NCBI GenBank assembly: GCA_949752735.1
Contig: OX457053.1
Location: forward strand, 2,364,084 to 2,428,083
Direction: 5' to 3'
DNA length: 64,000 nt
DNA from: Lumbricus terrestris
Lineage: Eukaryota; Annelida; Clitellata; Crassiclitellata; Lumbricidae
In this document: piece by piece, positions 11,201 through 21,735 of the stretch
Numbering within the stretch: the first letter of the stretch is position 1
Layout: every line of letters starts with the position of its first letter
Translations under genes and position numbers: made by a program
The notes under the pieces: generated by a model
Database searches by the model: none
Told to the model about the DNA's origin: nothing
What the model saw: the letters and a program-made list of their open reading frames with translations, nothing else

Positions 11201-13704
11201 CGTCACTCAGAGGGGGACACATATCGAGCAAAGCTATGCGAGAGACGAGAGACAAGAAGAAAATAGAAGGCATGATCATGGAGATGACTGAACTGGATGA
11301 CGCATGCTTTCCCGATGGATAGGGGTTTTTAAACATTAAAAAAATTAATGTATTGAATTTCTGAATGATGCGGGAAGAGAGGAAGACAGGAAGACAACAA
11401 AAGAACTGATCGGGAAAATGAGAGAATAGGCCTACTTGAGATGCACTCAGATATCGAGGAGTTGGCGAAGCATAGAAATAGTGCTAGATATCAGGGCGAT
11501 ACCCTAGAGTACACGCGGGCATACAGCGTATACTCACCTCGGGAGAAAAATGCATCGTGTAGGCCTACTCACCTCCGAAAACGAGGGTATACCCGGGTAT
11601 GCAGCGTATTAGGCTACACAGTAATTACCTCACAAAGACCAAAGTCAAACGCTGGTAGAAATAAAATGTCCAGGGGAAAACAAAGCATGAAACTAGATCG
11701 TTTTACGCCGTGTTCAAGGGTTTTTGGGCGATAAAAGGTCGTCAAAAACTGTTGCTGGAAAAAATTGATTTTTTCGGTAGCGTGTACTCATCTAAAAATT
11801 TAAGAGTACAGTTCTGCTAGAAATGCGTTGCCCCATATGCAGATTTGCAATAATTAGATGCGCACTCTGTGCCAGTCCAGATGATGATAAAATGAAAGCT
11901 GAGCATAATGATTTATTAATCAGTTATCAATAATTATTATTATTGTTTATCGTACTTGTCGATAATAGACCTGTAAATTCTATGGTTCCAGTGAATGACA
12001 TTTTGGAGGAAGTCCTGTTAACTCAGTGGGCCTTGGACGAGCCAAGCAACACGGAAGGCTTCGATTGCGTCAGCACCACTTCCGATGGCTGGAGACAAAA
12101 CGACTGTTCACAGAAACTGGCCTTCATCTGTCAACAACAAGGTCAGTAAGCTTATATTACAACCGAATATAGGTCTGACTGTCTCAAAAATACTGACGCT
12201 AGCAAAGAAGATAGCTTTAAAGCATTTCACTCAGATTATAGCTTGTTCGATTGATATGTGTTGAATTTTGGTTGATTTCATTGACTTGTAGACTATGTTT
12301 CCTTGACGGAACATTTGACTGATTCTTCGAATAACACCGGCGAATCTACCAAGCTAACTTGCTCATGCATAGGTTAGTAGCCTATTTTAGTTCACTTTCA
12401 TTCTTGTACATTAAAGTAAAGCAAAGTAAGGCTGTCTTGTCTCGTAATGGAGCATCAAGGTGGTCTTCATTTTCTTTTCACTGTCTTAGTGCCCTCAATG
12501 AACGAACCGTTAATTGCTGGACCGCATGCAGGGGACCAGCGCCTCGCAAGGTTTTATGGTCCTACTTTCAAGCATATAGGCTACGTTCATGCCAAAACCT
12601 ACAGTTTAATGGCAGAATCAAATACCTATGAACAACTTCCCTGGCGTCCATGAAAGTTGCAATAGTGGTCTATAATAGTTAGAGTAACTATAATCATAAA
12701 CAACACACTCTCCTTCAGAGTCAATAAGTAGCCTAATAAACTGCTTATTATTTAATGGCCATCCTGTTAATTCATAACATTCAAATTCAGTTAGCATGCG
12801 GTAGCTTACATCTAATCTGTTGGCTTCTCAATATAATGCAGAACAACCGAATAATTACACAACCTATGCATTCTTGTTTTGTAGCCGTTGAGCTTGTCGT
12901 TGGACTTGTGGTCGGAATATCTCTATGCGTCATGGTAATCGCGGCCATAATCATTATCGTCATCATTAAGCGATATAAATTGAGGTGGGTCGACGTTCAT
13001 GTTGAATTATTTGAATTTGTTTCATTTCACAGTAAATTATATCACATCACCGTCTGTCTTTATTGTGCGTTGAGGACTATAAAGATAGGTACGTAGGCTA
13101 GACATACATACAGGTAGGTAGATAGATAGATCGGTAAGAGTACTAGTTTAGGTAGGCAGATAGGCAACATACACTTTCGGTTATATACATTACGTTACCT
13201 ACCTATAGACCTATCTCTTCCTGCAGGAACAGTGCCTGTATGGGGTTTACAGATTCTGATGTAGGTCTATCTTTTAAAATGATAGAAACTATAAAATGCC
13301 AAGCATCAAATATATTCTCTGAGCAGGCAAACTATTCATTCCTGTTTGGATCTCAAGTGTCGAATATAAAAGACGCTACAAAATGGATGCGGCCTGTATA
13401 TCAATAACTTATCGTAGAAGATGACAATTTTGATTGTGTTGAAAATATTTATTTTAACTAACCAAATGGAGCCAATAAACGAGCTGCGTTGTTTCATTTG
13501 CATAGACAACCGGTACAGGAGAAGCCAGTGATTTTAGCAACAAGATTTCGAAACAACACACTTTGCGGTGATGAGTCAGTTTCGAATTCCACTCGAAATA
13601 ATATATCGCCAGCAGGAAGTGCGCAGAATGGCCGACTATACGAAGGATTGGACGACAGTAAAAGGAACGCAGACGCAGCTTATGAAGTACTCGACATGCA
13701 GTGA
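7946..13704 (+). CDS. Gene A1: two-CTLD type I membrane lectin with ITAM-like tail
   Basis: Exon model: 7946-8263, 9724-9837, 10790-11026, 11992-12141, 12292-12372, 12885-12984, 13227-13264, 13472-13704; a signal exon further upstream was not found. All junction phases close. Order: CTLD1 (WIGAK core, FICQYP end), CTLD2 (VGLRRRWWEW, EPS, WRQND), short stalk, one helix with KRYK stop-transfer, tail with YEGL and YEVL. The protein should sit in the plasma membrane with both lectin domains outside; carbohydrate recognition with tyrosine-kinase signalling is the inferred role. EPS in place of EPN is known from the tunicate lectin TC-14, which binds galactose. The ectodomain exons are more divergent from gene C than the tail is. 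Transcript evidence would be needed for the exact exon set. Confidence 0.75.
8320..8580 (+). repeat. Degenerate minisatellite of 'ggtaatgtaagagaa'
   Basis: About a dozen imperfect 13-16-bp units begin 57 bp after the CTLD1a donor; many contain donor-like GGTAATG or GGTAAG. Confidence 0.65.
9490..9580 (+). repeat. Short dispersed repeat 'ttctaaagcgccac...cacgagcgctg'
   Basis: A 75-90-bp element with an 'aattgcaatcgtaatc' lead and 'caccagcttattcacgagcgctg' end. Related copies: 1560-1650 and 58185-58262 (plus), and 16694-16790 (minus, with its end duplicated). Probably a short LINE/SINE 3' end. Confidence 0.65.
9724..9837 (+). CDS. A1 CTLD1 exon b
   Basis: Acceptor 'actttgtcag', then 37 codons from VDFVAGLCSDPS to SSFICQYPNS, the closing strand and last cysteine of the CTLD. 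The donor is 'tcag|gcaagt', a GC-type 5' splice site with otherwise perfect consensus. Phases 1 and 1 match the same exon in B and C genes. Confidence 0.6.
10021..10342. mobile_element. MITE of the GGCGGAGACTTGG family, with 8-bp TSD
   Basis: Flanked by a perfect direct repeat gccactcg (10013-10020 and 10343-10350). The right end reads CTAGGTCTCCGCCCCTG; a matching inverted end, cagggcggagacttgg, is displaced inward to about 10059, so the left end is rearranged. Inner sequence is shared with 17207-17582 and 40677-41064. Confidence 0.7.
10790..11026 (+). CDS. A1 CTLD2 exon a
   Basis: Acceptor 'ttgattacag', donor 'gctg|gtaggc', 2+234+1 nt. Encodes DTCSEAEKR ... LPWFSARNDCLAKGGDLATF ... SLVGLRRRWWEWHDAG, the first half of a CTLD with the xxGL core. 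Confidence 0.8.
11992..12141 (+). CDS. A1 CTLD2 exon b with EPS and WRQND
   Basis: Acceptor 'tatggttccag', donor 'caag|gtcagt'. Encodes LLTQWALDEPSNTEGFDC ... GWRQNDCSQKLAFICQQQ. EPS occupies the EPN/QPD sugar-motif position and a WND-type motif is kept, so Ca2+ site 2 may be functional. Confidence 0.8.
12292..12372 (+). CDS. A1 stalk exon
   Basis: Acceptor 'gacttgtag', donor 'atag|gttagt', 27 codons rich in Ser/Thr/Asn (LTDSSNNTGEST). The NNT sequon suggests N-glycosylation. Much shorter than the stalk exons of B (162 nt) and C (195 nt). Confidence 0.55.
12885..12984 (+). CDS. A1 transmembrane exon
   Basis: Acceptor 'ttgttttgtag', donor 'ttgag|gtgggt'. Encodes VELVVGLVVGISLCVMVIAA followed by IIIIVIIKRYKLR: one hydrophobic helix and a basic stop-transfer. 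Exits in phase 2. Confidence 0.75.
13227..13264 (+). CDS. A1 juxtamembrane micro-exon
   Basis: 38 nt between 'ctcttcctgcag' and 'gtag|gtctat'. It is the only segment found that converts phase 2 of the TM exon to the phase 1 needed by the tail exon, and its equivalent in gene C (23 nt) does the same. Encodes NSACMGFTDSDV. Confidence 0.5.
13472..13704 (+). CDS. A1 cytoplasmic tail exon, ITAM-like
   Basis: Open from the 'aaatggag' acceptor to TGA. Encodes NKRAALFHLHRQPVQEKP ... GRLYEGLDDSKRNADAAYEVL and DMQ. YEGL and YEVL are 10 residues apart, just above the classic ITAM spacing of 6-8. The same exon in gene C (37999-38231) is of identical length and keeps both tyrosines. Confidence 0.75.
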
Positions 13705-16139
13705 GGTTGGCACTACGTGGCGACTTCGTGGTTGCTGACATCAGACCAATACCGTACACTGAAGCATGGCGTAGGCCTACACCATGATTGATGTAGCCAG
13801 GACAAAAGGAATCTTTTTTGGTTTTGACAACAGTAGGCAACTGTTACGCTAGCCCACTATTCGAAAGAATTTGAAAGTAGAAAGTAAAGACACTTTTCAA
13901 AAGTATTTTTGAAAATATAGGATTAATTCAATTGAAATGTAGTGTTTGACTGTTTTTAAGATTGCACTTCGAATATAGGCCTATATTCAGGATTAGTTTT
14001 TCAAATTACTTTATGGAACTCAACGCTCTATAAAATTATAGCCCACTTTTTCGCTAATCGATATTATGCGGCCTACATCTTTTTGCATTACATAAGTGTA
14101 CTCGATATAGTTTGTTCAGATTTCTCTTAACAAGTAGACTTTGAAGACGGACAGTAAACTCCCAATTCGACTGTCAAGATTAAATAGGCCTAAAGACAAT
14201 AATTTAAAATTATAGTAGCCAAACAAAGCGGTTGGCGTCATGAACAGATTCATTATGAATTAAGACTCGCCCAGTAGGATAACTGCACATCCATCCACTA
14301 GTTGAAAACCTCTCACATGTAGCCTACCTGCCTCTGCGACTATCTCGGTTAGTCTTCGGTTGCCTTATTGTGCATAGCCTATGCACACTAAAAACTGCGT
14401 CGAATACTACTATAACGATGTGAATGCATAAATAATAAAATAAATCTGATCATTCCTCTAGATTTTTCACCCTATGGACTTCACAAGACGTCGGAAACCG
14501 ATTTGGTGCCACGTGGGACTTCATATGGTCTAAGACCTCATCAAGTCCCGAAAACGGGGTTGCATGCTTTAAGCTCATGTATGCTGCAACTTGTGTTCGC
14601 TCGTGAGTCTTATTTTAAAGCCCATTCTTTCGCAATAGGTCTACAAACTCCACCACTGGTTGCATTCCCACATTGATAGTATCAAGCGTGGATAAAGGAG
14701 GATGGTGACGCTTTTTATGTTATCGCACAGTAGCGTTCAACTGAAACTACCGATATGCCTAGAATTCAGAAGCAGTCACAATTCGAAGCCACGGTACTTA
14801 AATTATGAAACTTAGAAGAATCCAGCAATATAGAAACGTAATATGTAGAACTTATAAGTACACAGTACACAGTATTCGATGTCATAGTCCTCTAGTCTTA
14901 GCTAATCAGAGACTGCAGCACTGGATTCGTTCCTCTGCTTCCTGACTACGGTTGAGAATGTTCGAGAACGTTGATCTCCACGTGTAGTGGATGAGGCTTC
15001 TTAGTACCATGATCATTGGTTATTATTAAGACTACCGCCAAATTATTATTATTAGGCCTACTCCTACGGAGTCCTACCACAATATTATTGCTGCCGTACT
15101 ATTTATTATTCTAATTATTCTTGCCACATTCGAAAGAGACGTCTAAAGGGTGGCAGTTATGCTAGGCCTACTTATAATTATTTATTGCGTCAGCCCTAAT
15201 TGTTAGGCTACTTTAGCCGTTGACTTTAGAGTGTTTTGCCATGTTGGGCTAAGTTTCATGTATTTCTTGTCTTGTCTTGTCTTTAACCTTCCTCGATTCG
15301 AGGGTTGGTCGCTTCATGGACACGCCTTCGCCACTTGTTCCTGTCCTCCGTCTCATTTTGGTATGTTGTGTCTGTGACTGTCCAATGATGTCCATGTTGC
15401 TGATTGGGAAAATAAGGTGGTAGCTTCCCTCGTCTTTCCACCTCGCAGTGGCTGTTCTTTATGTATAATCTACACTTCGAACAGACTCTTCATGAGTAAA
15501 CCGTTAATGGCTACTAAGGACTGTCTTCCGCCTTACCATGATACAAGACCTGCTGCTGCCCAGATCTTTGCCGCCCACGTTAGCCAGCTTTTCAGGGTTC
15601 CTAAGTAGACTAATTATTATCATGCAGTGGGGCCAGCTAGGTGCAACTTTCTTTGTATGTGGTCGCAGGCTTGAGTGAATTCATTGAAAACACAATACAC
15701 CCTGCTAGCTATTACCCTCTTTGCCCTACTTTTCACAACCAATGACGTATCGCTTATTCCCGAATGCGAGTCTGTAATGGTTTTACCCGCTTGTAGGCTA
15801 CTGAAATAATAACTACTTATGCTCTGAAGTACAGGCACCGAAACATACAGGCGTTCAAAGCTTCAGCACAGGAGACAGTTTTGGTGTTATCTGCTCACAG
15901 TGCTTGAAACATTTGTTGATGCAATATTGATATTAAGATTCTCGTTGTAAGCGTTTTATATATTGCACTCATTGGAACTTCCTAATTAATCTAGGCCTAC
16001 CGCGTGATGATTTACAAATCCAGAATGGAAATCATTTATGGTGGGTGCTTGAACTTTCGATACTTATTCTATCAGTCGGTTTATAATAATCTAATAGACA
16101 TTAGTCGCGGGGTCATTGTTAATTGTCTGCGAGATGTTG

Positions 16140-16310
16140 GCTTAATGGATGAACGGATTGATGCGCGGATGAATGGATGTATGAAAATTTTGGATGGATG
16201 GACTGTGAACGAATGAATGGTGGATGGAAATTGGAGGTGGATGGATGAATGAATGGATTAATGGATGGATGGATGGACGGAACGGATGGATGGATGGATC
16301 CGATTTGACC
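16140..16310. repeat. GGAT/GAAT microsatellite
   Basis: Imperfect (GGAT)n and (GAAT)n over about 170 bp; shared with the duplicated copy at 39545-39725. Confidence 0.8.
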
Positions 16311-17206
16311 AGGGTCTATGACAACAGAGACCGTTACCCTGGACAAAAATTTGCTCGGCGTGTTACAGGACGAATTAAAGGATATCTGATGGTGACAACC
16401 TGTATGGATGGATGGCTAAACGGAGAGATGGATAGGCATGCACAAAGTTGGACTAGAACAGGAGACAGACGGGAAAGCAAACAGTGTCACAAGCAACGAG
16501 CGGATTACTGTCGGCCTACACGTGAAATAGCAAACAGACCTAGCGAATCATTGTCGCTGTTTCATACTGAACCGTTTTCAACGCCACGACTAGACCTACC
16601 TACTTTGTTGAGACCTGTCATGTATTTTTATGACCCAGAAACCATCGACGCTCTGTAACACGTATTCTTTGAAGGTAACATGTAACCAATGCAGCGCTCG
16701 TGAATAAGCTGCAGCGCTCGTGAATAAGCTGGTGCCCCGCGCTTGGCTTTCGAGTGGCGCTTTAGAAATCTTGAGTTTACGATTACGAACCCTATACGGT
16801 ACACGGCTGCACACAGGCTAATAGGGGTGCTGCAGCATCAGGGCACGCAGTTTTACCACCCGTTATTTTGAGGGCCCATATTTTCAGTAGCGACGAAATT
16901 TATTAGCGAGAATGCAGCAATAATTATTATTAATGAAAACGAAATCACCGTCGAAGAAAATTTGCCTGACAACTCTTCTCACACACGTCGTCAGATTTAT
17001 TGCCTTCAACTGTTTGTGAATTGGTTGAAATAGCAGGAACTTAGATTGTTGATAATAATCTATCTTATTGTAATAATTTTATTTTGGGGCGATAATATCT
17101 CATATCTTATTGTGAAGGATGGCTAAATAAATAGAAGCAAATATTATTATTGTTATGATCACAAAGTAGGATATCATACGCATATTAGGCTATGCAGGTC
17201 AATCAC

Positions 17207-17582
17207 CATGGGCGGAGACTTGGTCTACAACTTGCGGGGGACGAACGAGTGGCCGAAGGAAGGACTCGAAATTTGGGGGCGGACGAATGGCTGAGTCGCC
17301 GACGAAATTTTCCATTTTTTTGCCGACAAAAATTTCTGACGACCATCTTTGCCGAAATCTCCACAAAAAAAACCTTTTCCCGTTTTCTCTGCCCAAAAAG
17401 TTAATGATTTTTTTTAGTCATTTCGTCATTTTGTTCGAGGATCTCTTCTTCTAACGTTATAACATCACCAGTGTGTTCATTAAGTGAACATATCCTAACA
17501 CTTAACGATTGGGGGAGGGGTGCAAATGCATGGACCAACACATACATTGAGGGGGAACCGTCGGCCTAAGTCTCCGCCAATG
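17207..17582. mobile_element. MITE, CATKGGCGGAGACTTRG ends, copy 1
   Basis: Terminal inverted repeats CATGGGCGGAGACTTGG / CCTAAGTCTCCGCCAATG, flanked by tcaatcac (17199-17206) and tcgatcac (17583-17590), an 8-bp TSD with one mismatch. Present at the same site in the duplicate (40677-41064), so it predates the duplication. No coding capacity. Confidence 0.8.
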
Positions 17583-18139
17583 TCGATCACTTTGATTGAC
17601 CTCTTGAAATAAGAGAAACAAAGTTAGAAGATTATGTTATTGAGTAACTCTTAATTTCTGAAACCGTAACTCATCATCTTCGTCTGTGCCTGCTTTAGTT
17701 AGATTCAAATGTACGACGTCGCCATTCATCTCGATCAATAGCATTTTCTTCTATCCATTCTTTGCCATCATTCAATCCAGTATCATCTGTCGTGACCCTC
17801 CTCTTGTTCTCCTTCCCATCAGTTTTCCTTCGATGACCGTTCTTAGCAGTGAGTCTGCTCTCAGCCTGTGTCCAACCGTAACTTGTGTCCAAACCACTTA
17901 GGTCTAGACTTACATGAACGGTTAGAGCGTTGGTCGCGTCTCACGCTACTCTGTGAAAGGGAGCGTGCACGGACCGCGGTTCGCTTTCCGAAGGTGGTTC
18001 ATTTATTTAAGAGATTTGAAATTTCGGGCTGGCATCACATCACTGTTAATCTTGGGCCTATTGCGAGCGACATTGCAGCAGTCTGACATCGACCGTTATG
18101 CCTTGAGTGCAACATTTCTGGAGCACACATGCGGTAACC

Positions 18140-18317
18140 CAGGGCTTAAAGTGTGCCTGGACGGTCATGGACGCCGTCCATGCACTTATTTTAAAATCTG
18201 AACGCCGTCCTGCCACTTATTGGTCAGCACAGTCTGGAAAGGTAAGGGGTGTCCAGGCACTTCTTTTGAAAAGGCAAGGTGCGTCCAGGCACTTATTTTT
18301 CCACACTTTAAGCACTG
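18140..18317. mobile_element. hAT-like MITE, CAGNGCTTAAAGTGTG family
   Basis: 178 bp with ends CAGGGCTTAAAGTGTG and CACACTTTAAGCACTG, flanked by perfect 8-bp TSDs cggtaacc (18132-18139, 18318-18325). The paralogous site near 42143 lacks it. A second, inverted copy is at 22578-22746. Confidence 0.9.
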
Positions 18318-19034
18318 CGGTAACCCAATAACACACCTTTTCCTCTAACACTTAACATCATCAGACTGATGAATTGGCGCCAGTTTATGACTGCCACCGC
18401 TGCTTTACTTTATTACATTATTATCACTATAATATACTATGAATATAATTGCTCCTGTGTTATTTTACATCACTGACACGTTACCGGATGCGGTGTATCA
18501 CCAGTTTGTGTCTCATTTAAAATAGTAATATATTATATGTATATATATTATATATTATAGGACTGTATAATTATATGCATATAGGCCTACACTATAACAA
18601 GCGCGATCCTTAGACCTATACAGAGTATACAGTATACGCTGGTACATAAAATAATGACGTGGCATCCATTCAAACAGTCAGCTGTGATGAAGCATATATC
18701 ACCCGACAAATTCATTGAAAAATGAGAAGGGCTGAAAGGCATGAAATCCGAGTATTATTCACATTTGAATTTAGGCTTTAGGGACCGAAAGGTTATCACA
18801 GGACCACTGAACCAGGGCCAGTACTAGCATTAATGCGGCCTTGGCTGAAAGCAACTTAATAAATCAGCCACACTGTCTGGCGACATGAATAGGAGCTTTT
18901 GTGAATGTTACTATCAGGGGCTACATGGTAAAGTAATTCACTCGTCACGGTGGTTAAACTTTCCTTGAAATCATCTACATGTAAATGTTCTTTAGCGAAA
19001 CGGAAGTGAAAGCGTTTAACGAAATTGCTTGATA

Positions 19035-19068
19035 ATGCTGTTATGGACTGTTCACCCAGAGTTTGAAG
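19035..19068 (+). CDS. B1 exon 1, start of signal peptide
   Basis: ATG CTG TTA TGG ... ends phase 1 at 'gaag|gttcaa'. Joined to the next exon it gives MLLWTVHPEFEVALLFLLTM, a plausible signal sequence. Conserved in B2 at 42855-42888. The match of phase and hydrophobicity supports it; no transcript evidence. Confidence 0.5.
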
Positions 19069-19077
19069 GTTCAAATC

Positions 19078-19274
19078 TTCTTCTTCTTCTTTTTCTTCTT
19101 CTTCTGCTGCTTCTTCTTCTTCTGCTTCTTCTTCTTCTTCTTCTCCTCCTCCTCCTTCTTCTTCTTCTTTCTTCTTGTCTACTACTGCTATTGCTGCTGC
19201 TGCTGCTGCTACTACTACTGCTACTGCTACTGCTACTGCTACTGCTACTGCTACTGCTGCTGCTGCTGCTGCCG

Positions 19275-19365
<91 letters not shown>

Positions 19366-19380
19366 AACAACAACAACAAC
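19078..19380. repeat. Compound trinucleotide microsatellite (TTC, TGC, TAC, AAC)
   Basis: About 300 bp of TTC/TGC then TAC/TGC then TAC and AAC triplets in B1 intron 1, 10 bp after the proposed donor. The poly-Leu, poly-Ser and poly-Tyr frames across it are artefacts. The B2 equivalent is 42897-43203. Confidence 0.9.
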
Positions 19381-19460
19381 TACTAGTACTATTCGTACTA
19401 TTGATATTACTACCGCTATTCATTATTGCCAGCTGATAACTGTTTTTGTAGCACTACCAG

Positions 19461-19777
19461 TTGCATTACTGTTCCTTTTGACAATGCTTGAGCCCAATAC
19501 TGAAGCCTTCGTCTATTACAATTCCAGTGGCGTGCTGTGCATAAACCCGGATACCAGTTCAAACATTAAGAAATGGTCAGACGCCCAGTTGTTTTGTAAA
19601 TCGTTGAACTCTACTCTGTGTAGCCTATTCTTGGCAATCCGATTCAGAGGCTATCGTTTATTGAAGCCCTCAAACATTTCGGATTATACAACTCGCGTAC
19701 TTGGGTCGGTGCGAATGCAACTTACGGCGGAGCAAACAGTTGGAGGTGGATAAATGGAGAAAACTACACAGGACCAG
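19461..19777 (+). CDS. B1 CTLD1 exon a (frameshifted)
   Basis: Acceptor 'gcactaccag', donor 'ccag|gtaagt'. Encodes VYYNSSGVLCINPDTSS, KKWSDAQLFCKSLNSTLC in frame, then loses frame at TAGCCTA 19621-19627. In the other frame the sequence resumes as TRTWVGANATYGGANS-type WIG core, as in B2. Confidence 0.85.
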
Positions 19778-20054
19778 GTAAGTTGCTTTCTGAACACCGA
19801 GTAAAGTGCTGTTATTGATTCTGATATTTACACTCACTACACACGAAGTTCGGTTAAACTGAAAGTGATCTGAGTCTGAGGCGATCCATGATTATTTTCG
19901 CTTGGAGGCGACATGCGTGTCACTCCCTCCACATACCGTTGTAGCCGATCAGTTTCGAAGTTGTCTGATAGACATAGACCTACACAACTTCGAAAACATT
20001 AAAGACATTTCTTCCAGTTTCTGTGTAAAATGTGTGGTTGAGGAGAGAAGTAGA

Positions 20055-20240
20055 AACAAAGAGAGAGAGAGACAAAGAGAGACGGGGAGAGAGTGTCAGA
20101 CAGACAGACATACAGACAGGCAGACAGATAGACAGAGAGACGTAGACAGATAGACAGAGAGAGTGAGACAGACAGACAGACAGAGACTGACAGACAGACA
20201 GAAAGAAAGATAGACAGACAAACAGAGACAGAGACAGAGA
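20055..20240. repeat. GAGA/GACA microsatellite
   Basis: (GAGA)n and (CAGA)n tract inside the B1 CTLD1 intron; B2 equivalent 51239-51535 is longer. Confidence 0.9.
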
Positions 20241-20344
20241 AGAATTAGTTCGAGAGTTGAGGACAGTATAGCCGTGAAAGAAGTTAGTCAGTAAAGTTGA
20301 GTGTAGTGGCTGAGAGTCAGTGCTTGACAGTTAGCAGTTGAATC

Positions 20345-20560
20345 ATAAGAGTATGGGTGCGCCGTTGTGTAGGGATATGTTCGAAGCTTTGAAGCCGGAA
20401 GGTTGCGATTTCGAATCAACCTCAAACAGCCGCATAGGAATCATGAGCAAGTCATTCACTCGCATTCAATTGCTCATGCGCTTCGGCGGGAAATTCCTAT
20501 TCAGTGTCCGCACTGCAGTGGAGAGCGCCTCTGATTAGCAACTTGAAGCAGCTTTTTGGT
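20345..20560 (+). mobile_element. tRNA-derived SINE, old copy
   Basis: Diverged member of the SINE seen complete at 59931-60163: 'ggtgcgccgttgtgtag' head, B-box-like 'gcgatttcgaatcaacc', 'cactgcagtggagagcgcctctga' body. Shared with B2 (51635-51850), so it predates the duplication. Confidence 0.75.
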
Positions 20561-20765
20561 GCTCGTGCACACAATTAGAGTTCTTTGGAAGATCGTTGTG
20601 GAAGTGTTGAATTTTAAGGAATGGAGAATTTTACCGAACGAGCTGGAACTCTATAACTTCCTGGTTCAAACACCCGAGCGAACCCCAGTGTGCAACATTT
20701 AATTTTTTTGATCTCCAATTAATTTCTATCTGTATGAATAAAATGTCCAGCTTCTTATGTTTCAG

Positions 20766-20891
20766 CGATTCAAGGAACTTCAAATTTCATCTATAGTTTC
20801 ATCATCATTTCAAAGCCACAGACGACAATCAATGTAAATACTGCGAGTGCGCTACACGTCTACAACTACTTGTGTCAGTATCCCGCGAAAT
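20766..20891 (+). CDS. B1 CTLD1 exon b
   Basis: Acceptor 'atgtttcag', donor 'gaaat|gtaagc', 2+123+1 nt. Encodes IQGTSNFIYSFIISKPQ ... NTASALHVYNYLCQYPA, closing the CTLD. No WND motif; the cysteine usually preceding WND is missing. Confidence 0.75.
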
Positions 20892-21055
20892 GTAAGCTAC
20901 AACACTTTTAAATCGTCCAAATACATTGTTAGTATTCGCTCGGATATATTGTTAAAAAATTGAACATAGCCTACATGTATATTGTATAACCGCACATTAG
21001 AAATAAGCAACGTGCAATGATTCTGCATGTAGTTGTTACATTTTGGAATGGTTTT

Positions 21056-21179
21056 ATGAAGTATTTACAGTTCTGCTTCCTGCTTATTTTCTATGCCATA
21101 CGGCATGCCGTCTTAACATCATTTTTATCAAGTTCGAATTTTTCCATCAAGTTGCTTTTGAAGGCTTGCTTAGTTATTG
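21056..21179 (+). CDS. Internal signal-peptide-like exon of B1
   Basis: ATG at 21056 opens a frame ending phase 1 at 'attg|gtgagc'. Its 3' half, KLLLKACLVI, is homologous to the signal exons of C (29439-29466) and D (59841-59868). Spliced to CTLD2a it reads LLLKACLVIASACSSG, a good signal peptide. The ATG used in C and D is TTG here, but an in-frame ATG lies upstream. It is either an alternative first exon giving a single-CTLD isoform or a relic of gene fusion. Confidence 0.45.
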
Positions 21180-21348
21180 GTGAGCGCTTGACAATAATTT
21201 TGGCCCTAACTTTCTGTCTTGCAACGCGTAGATTTTGTTCTGCTATAGGCTGTTATTTTATGTCTGAATTGTGTTGTAATAGACCTACTATAATAATTAT
21301 TATATTCCGTATTAAAGTAGGCCTACAATATTGAATTGCGCATTTCAG

Positions 21349-21567
21349 CATCTGCATGTTCAAGTGGGAGAACATTATTAACGTCGAATAATTTCTGCTA
21401 TGTCGTTTCAACTGAGACGGCAAACTGGTACACGGCAAGAAATAATTGTCTGTCAAATGGAGGAGATTTAGCAAGTTTCAAGGATCTGAATTCTATTAGT
21501 CAGCACTTGACCTTGGCTCCATACTGGATTGGATTACGCAGCAGTTGGTGGAACTGGCAAAACGCAG
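21349..21567 (+). CDS. B1 CTLD2 exon a
   Basis: Acceptor 'gcatttcag', donor 'gcag|gtaaaa', 2+216+1 nt. Encodes SACSSGRTLLTSNNFCYV ... WYTARNNCLSNGGDLASF ... YWIGLRSSWWNWQNAG. Confidence 0.85.
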
Positions 21568-21585
21568 GTAAAAGGTTTATTACGA

Positions 21586-21735
21586 ATTACCAAACATATT
21601 TATTCTCTGATATGATATATCGCAATCATGTCTAGTCGTAGGACTACTAATTACCAAACATATTTATTCTCTGATATGATATATCGCAATCATGTCTAGT
21701 CGTAGAACTACTAATTACCAAACATATTTTTTCTC
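21586..21735. repeat. 64-bp tandem duplication in B1 intron
   Basis: 'attaccaaacatatttattc ...' repeats twice with a partial third unit. B2 has one unit (about 52868-52930), so the expansion is B1-specific. Confidence 0.85.

Larger units (their letters stand above)
13705..19034. other. Intergenic region between A1 and B1
   Basis: No exon is recognised. Contains a GGAT-type microsatellite (16140-16310), a short dispersed repeat (16694-16790), two MITEs (17207-17582, 18140-18317) and copy-1-specific segments. The LINE-like 15260-15600 segment shows 'cttgtcttgtc' repeats but no decisive reading frame. Confidence 0.6.

Noticed and set aside
16119..16658. Open frames over the GGAT repeat region
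   Set aside because: Tetranucleotide microsatellite reading frames; the paralogous copy at 39.5 kb does not keep them.
19029..19753. Long open frames of poly-Leu, poly-Ser, poly-Thr/Ala over 19029-19753
   Set aside because: They are translations of trinucleotide microsatellites in several frames on both strands; only the 3' part overlaps a real CTLD exon.
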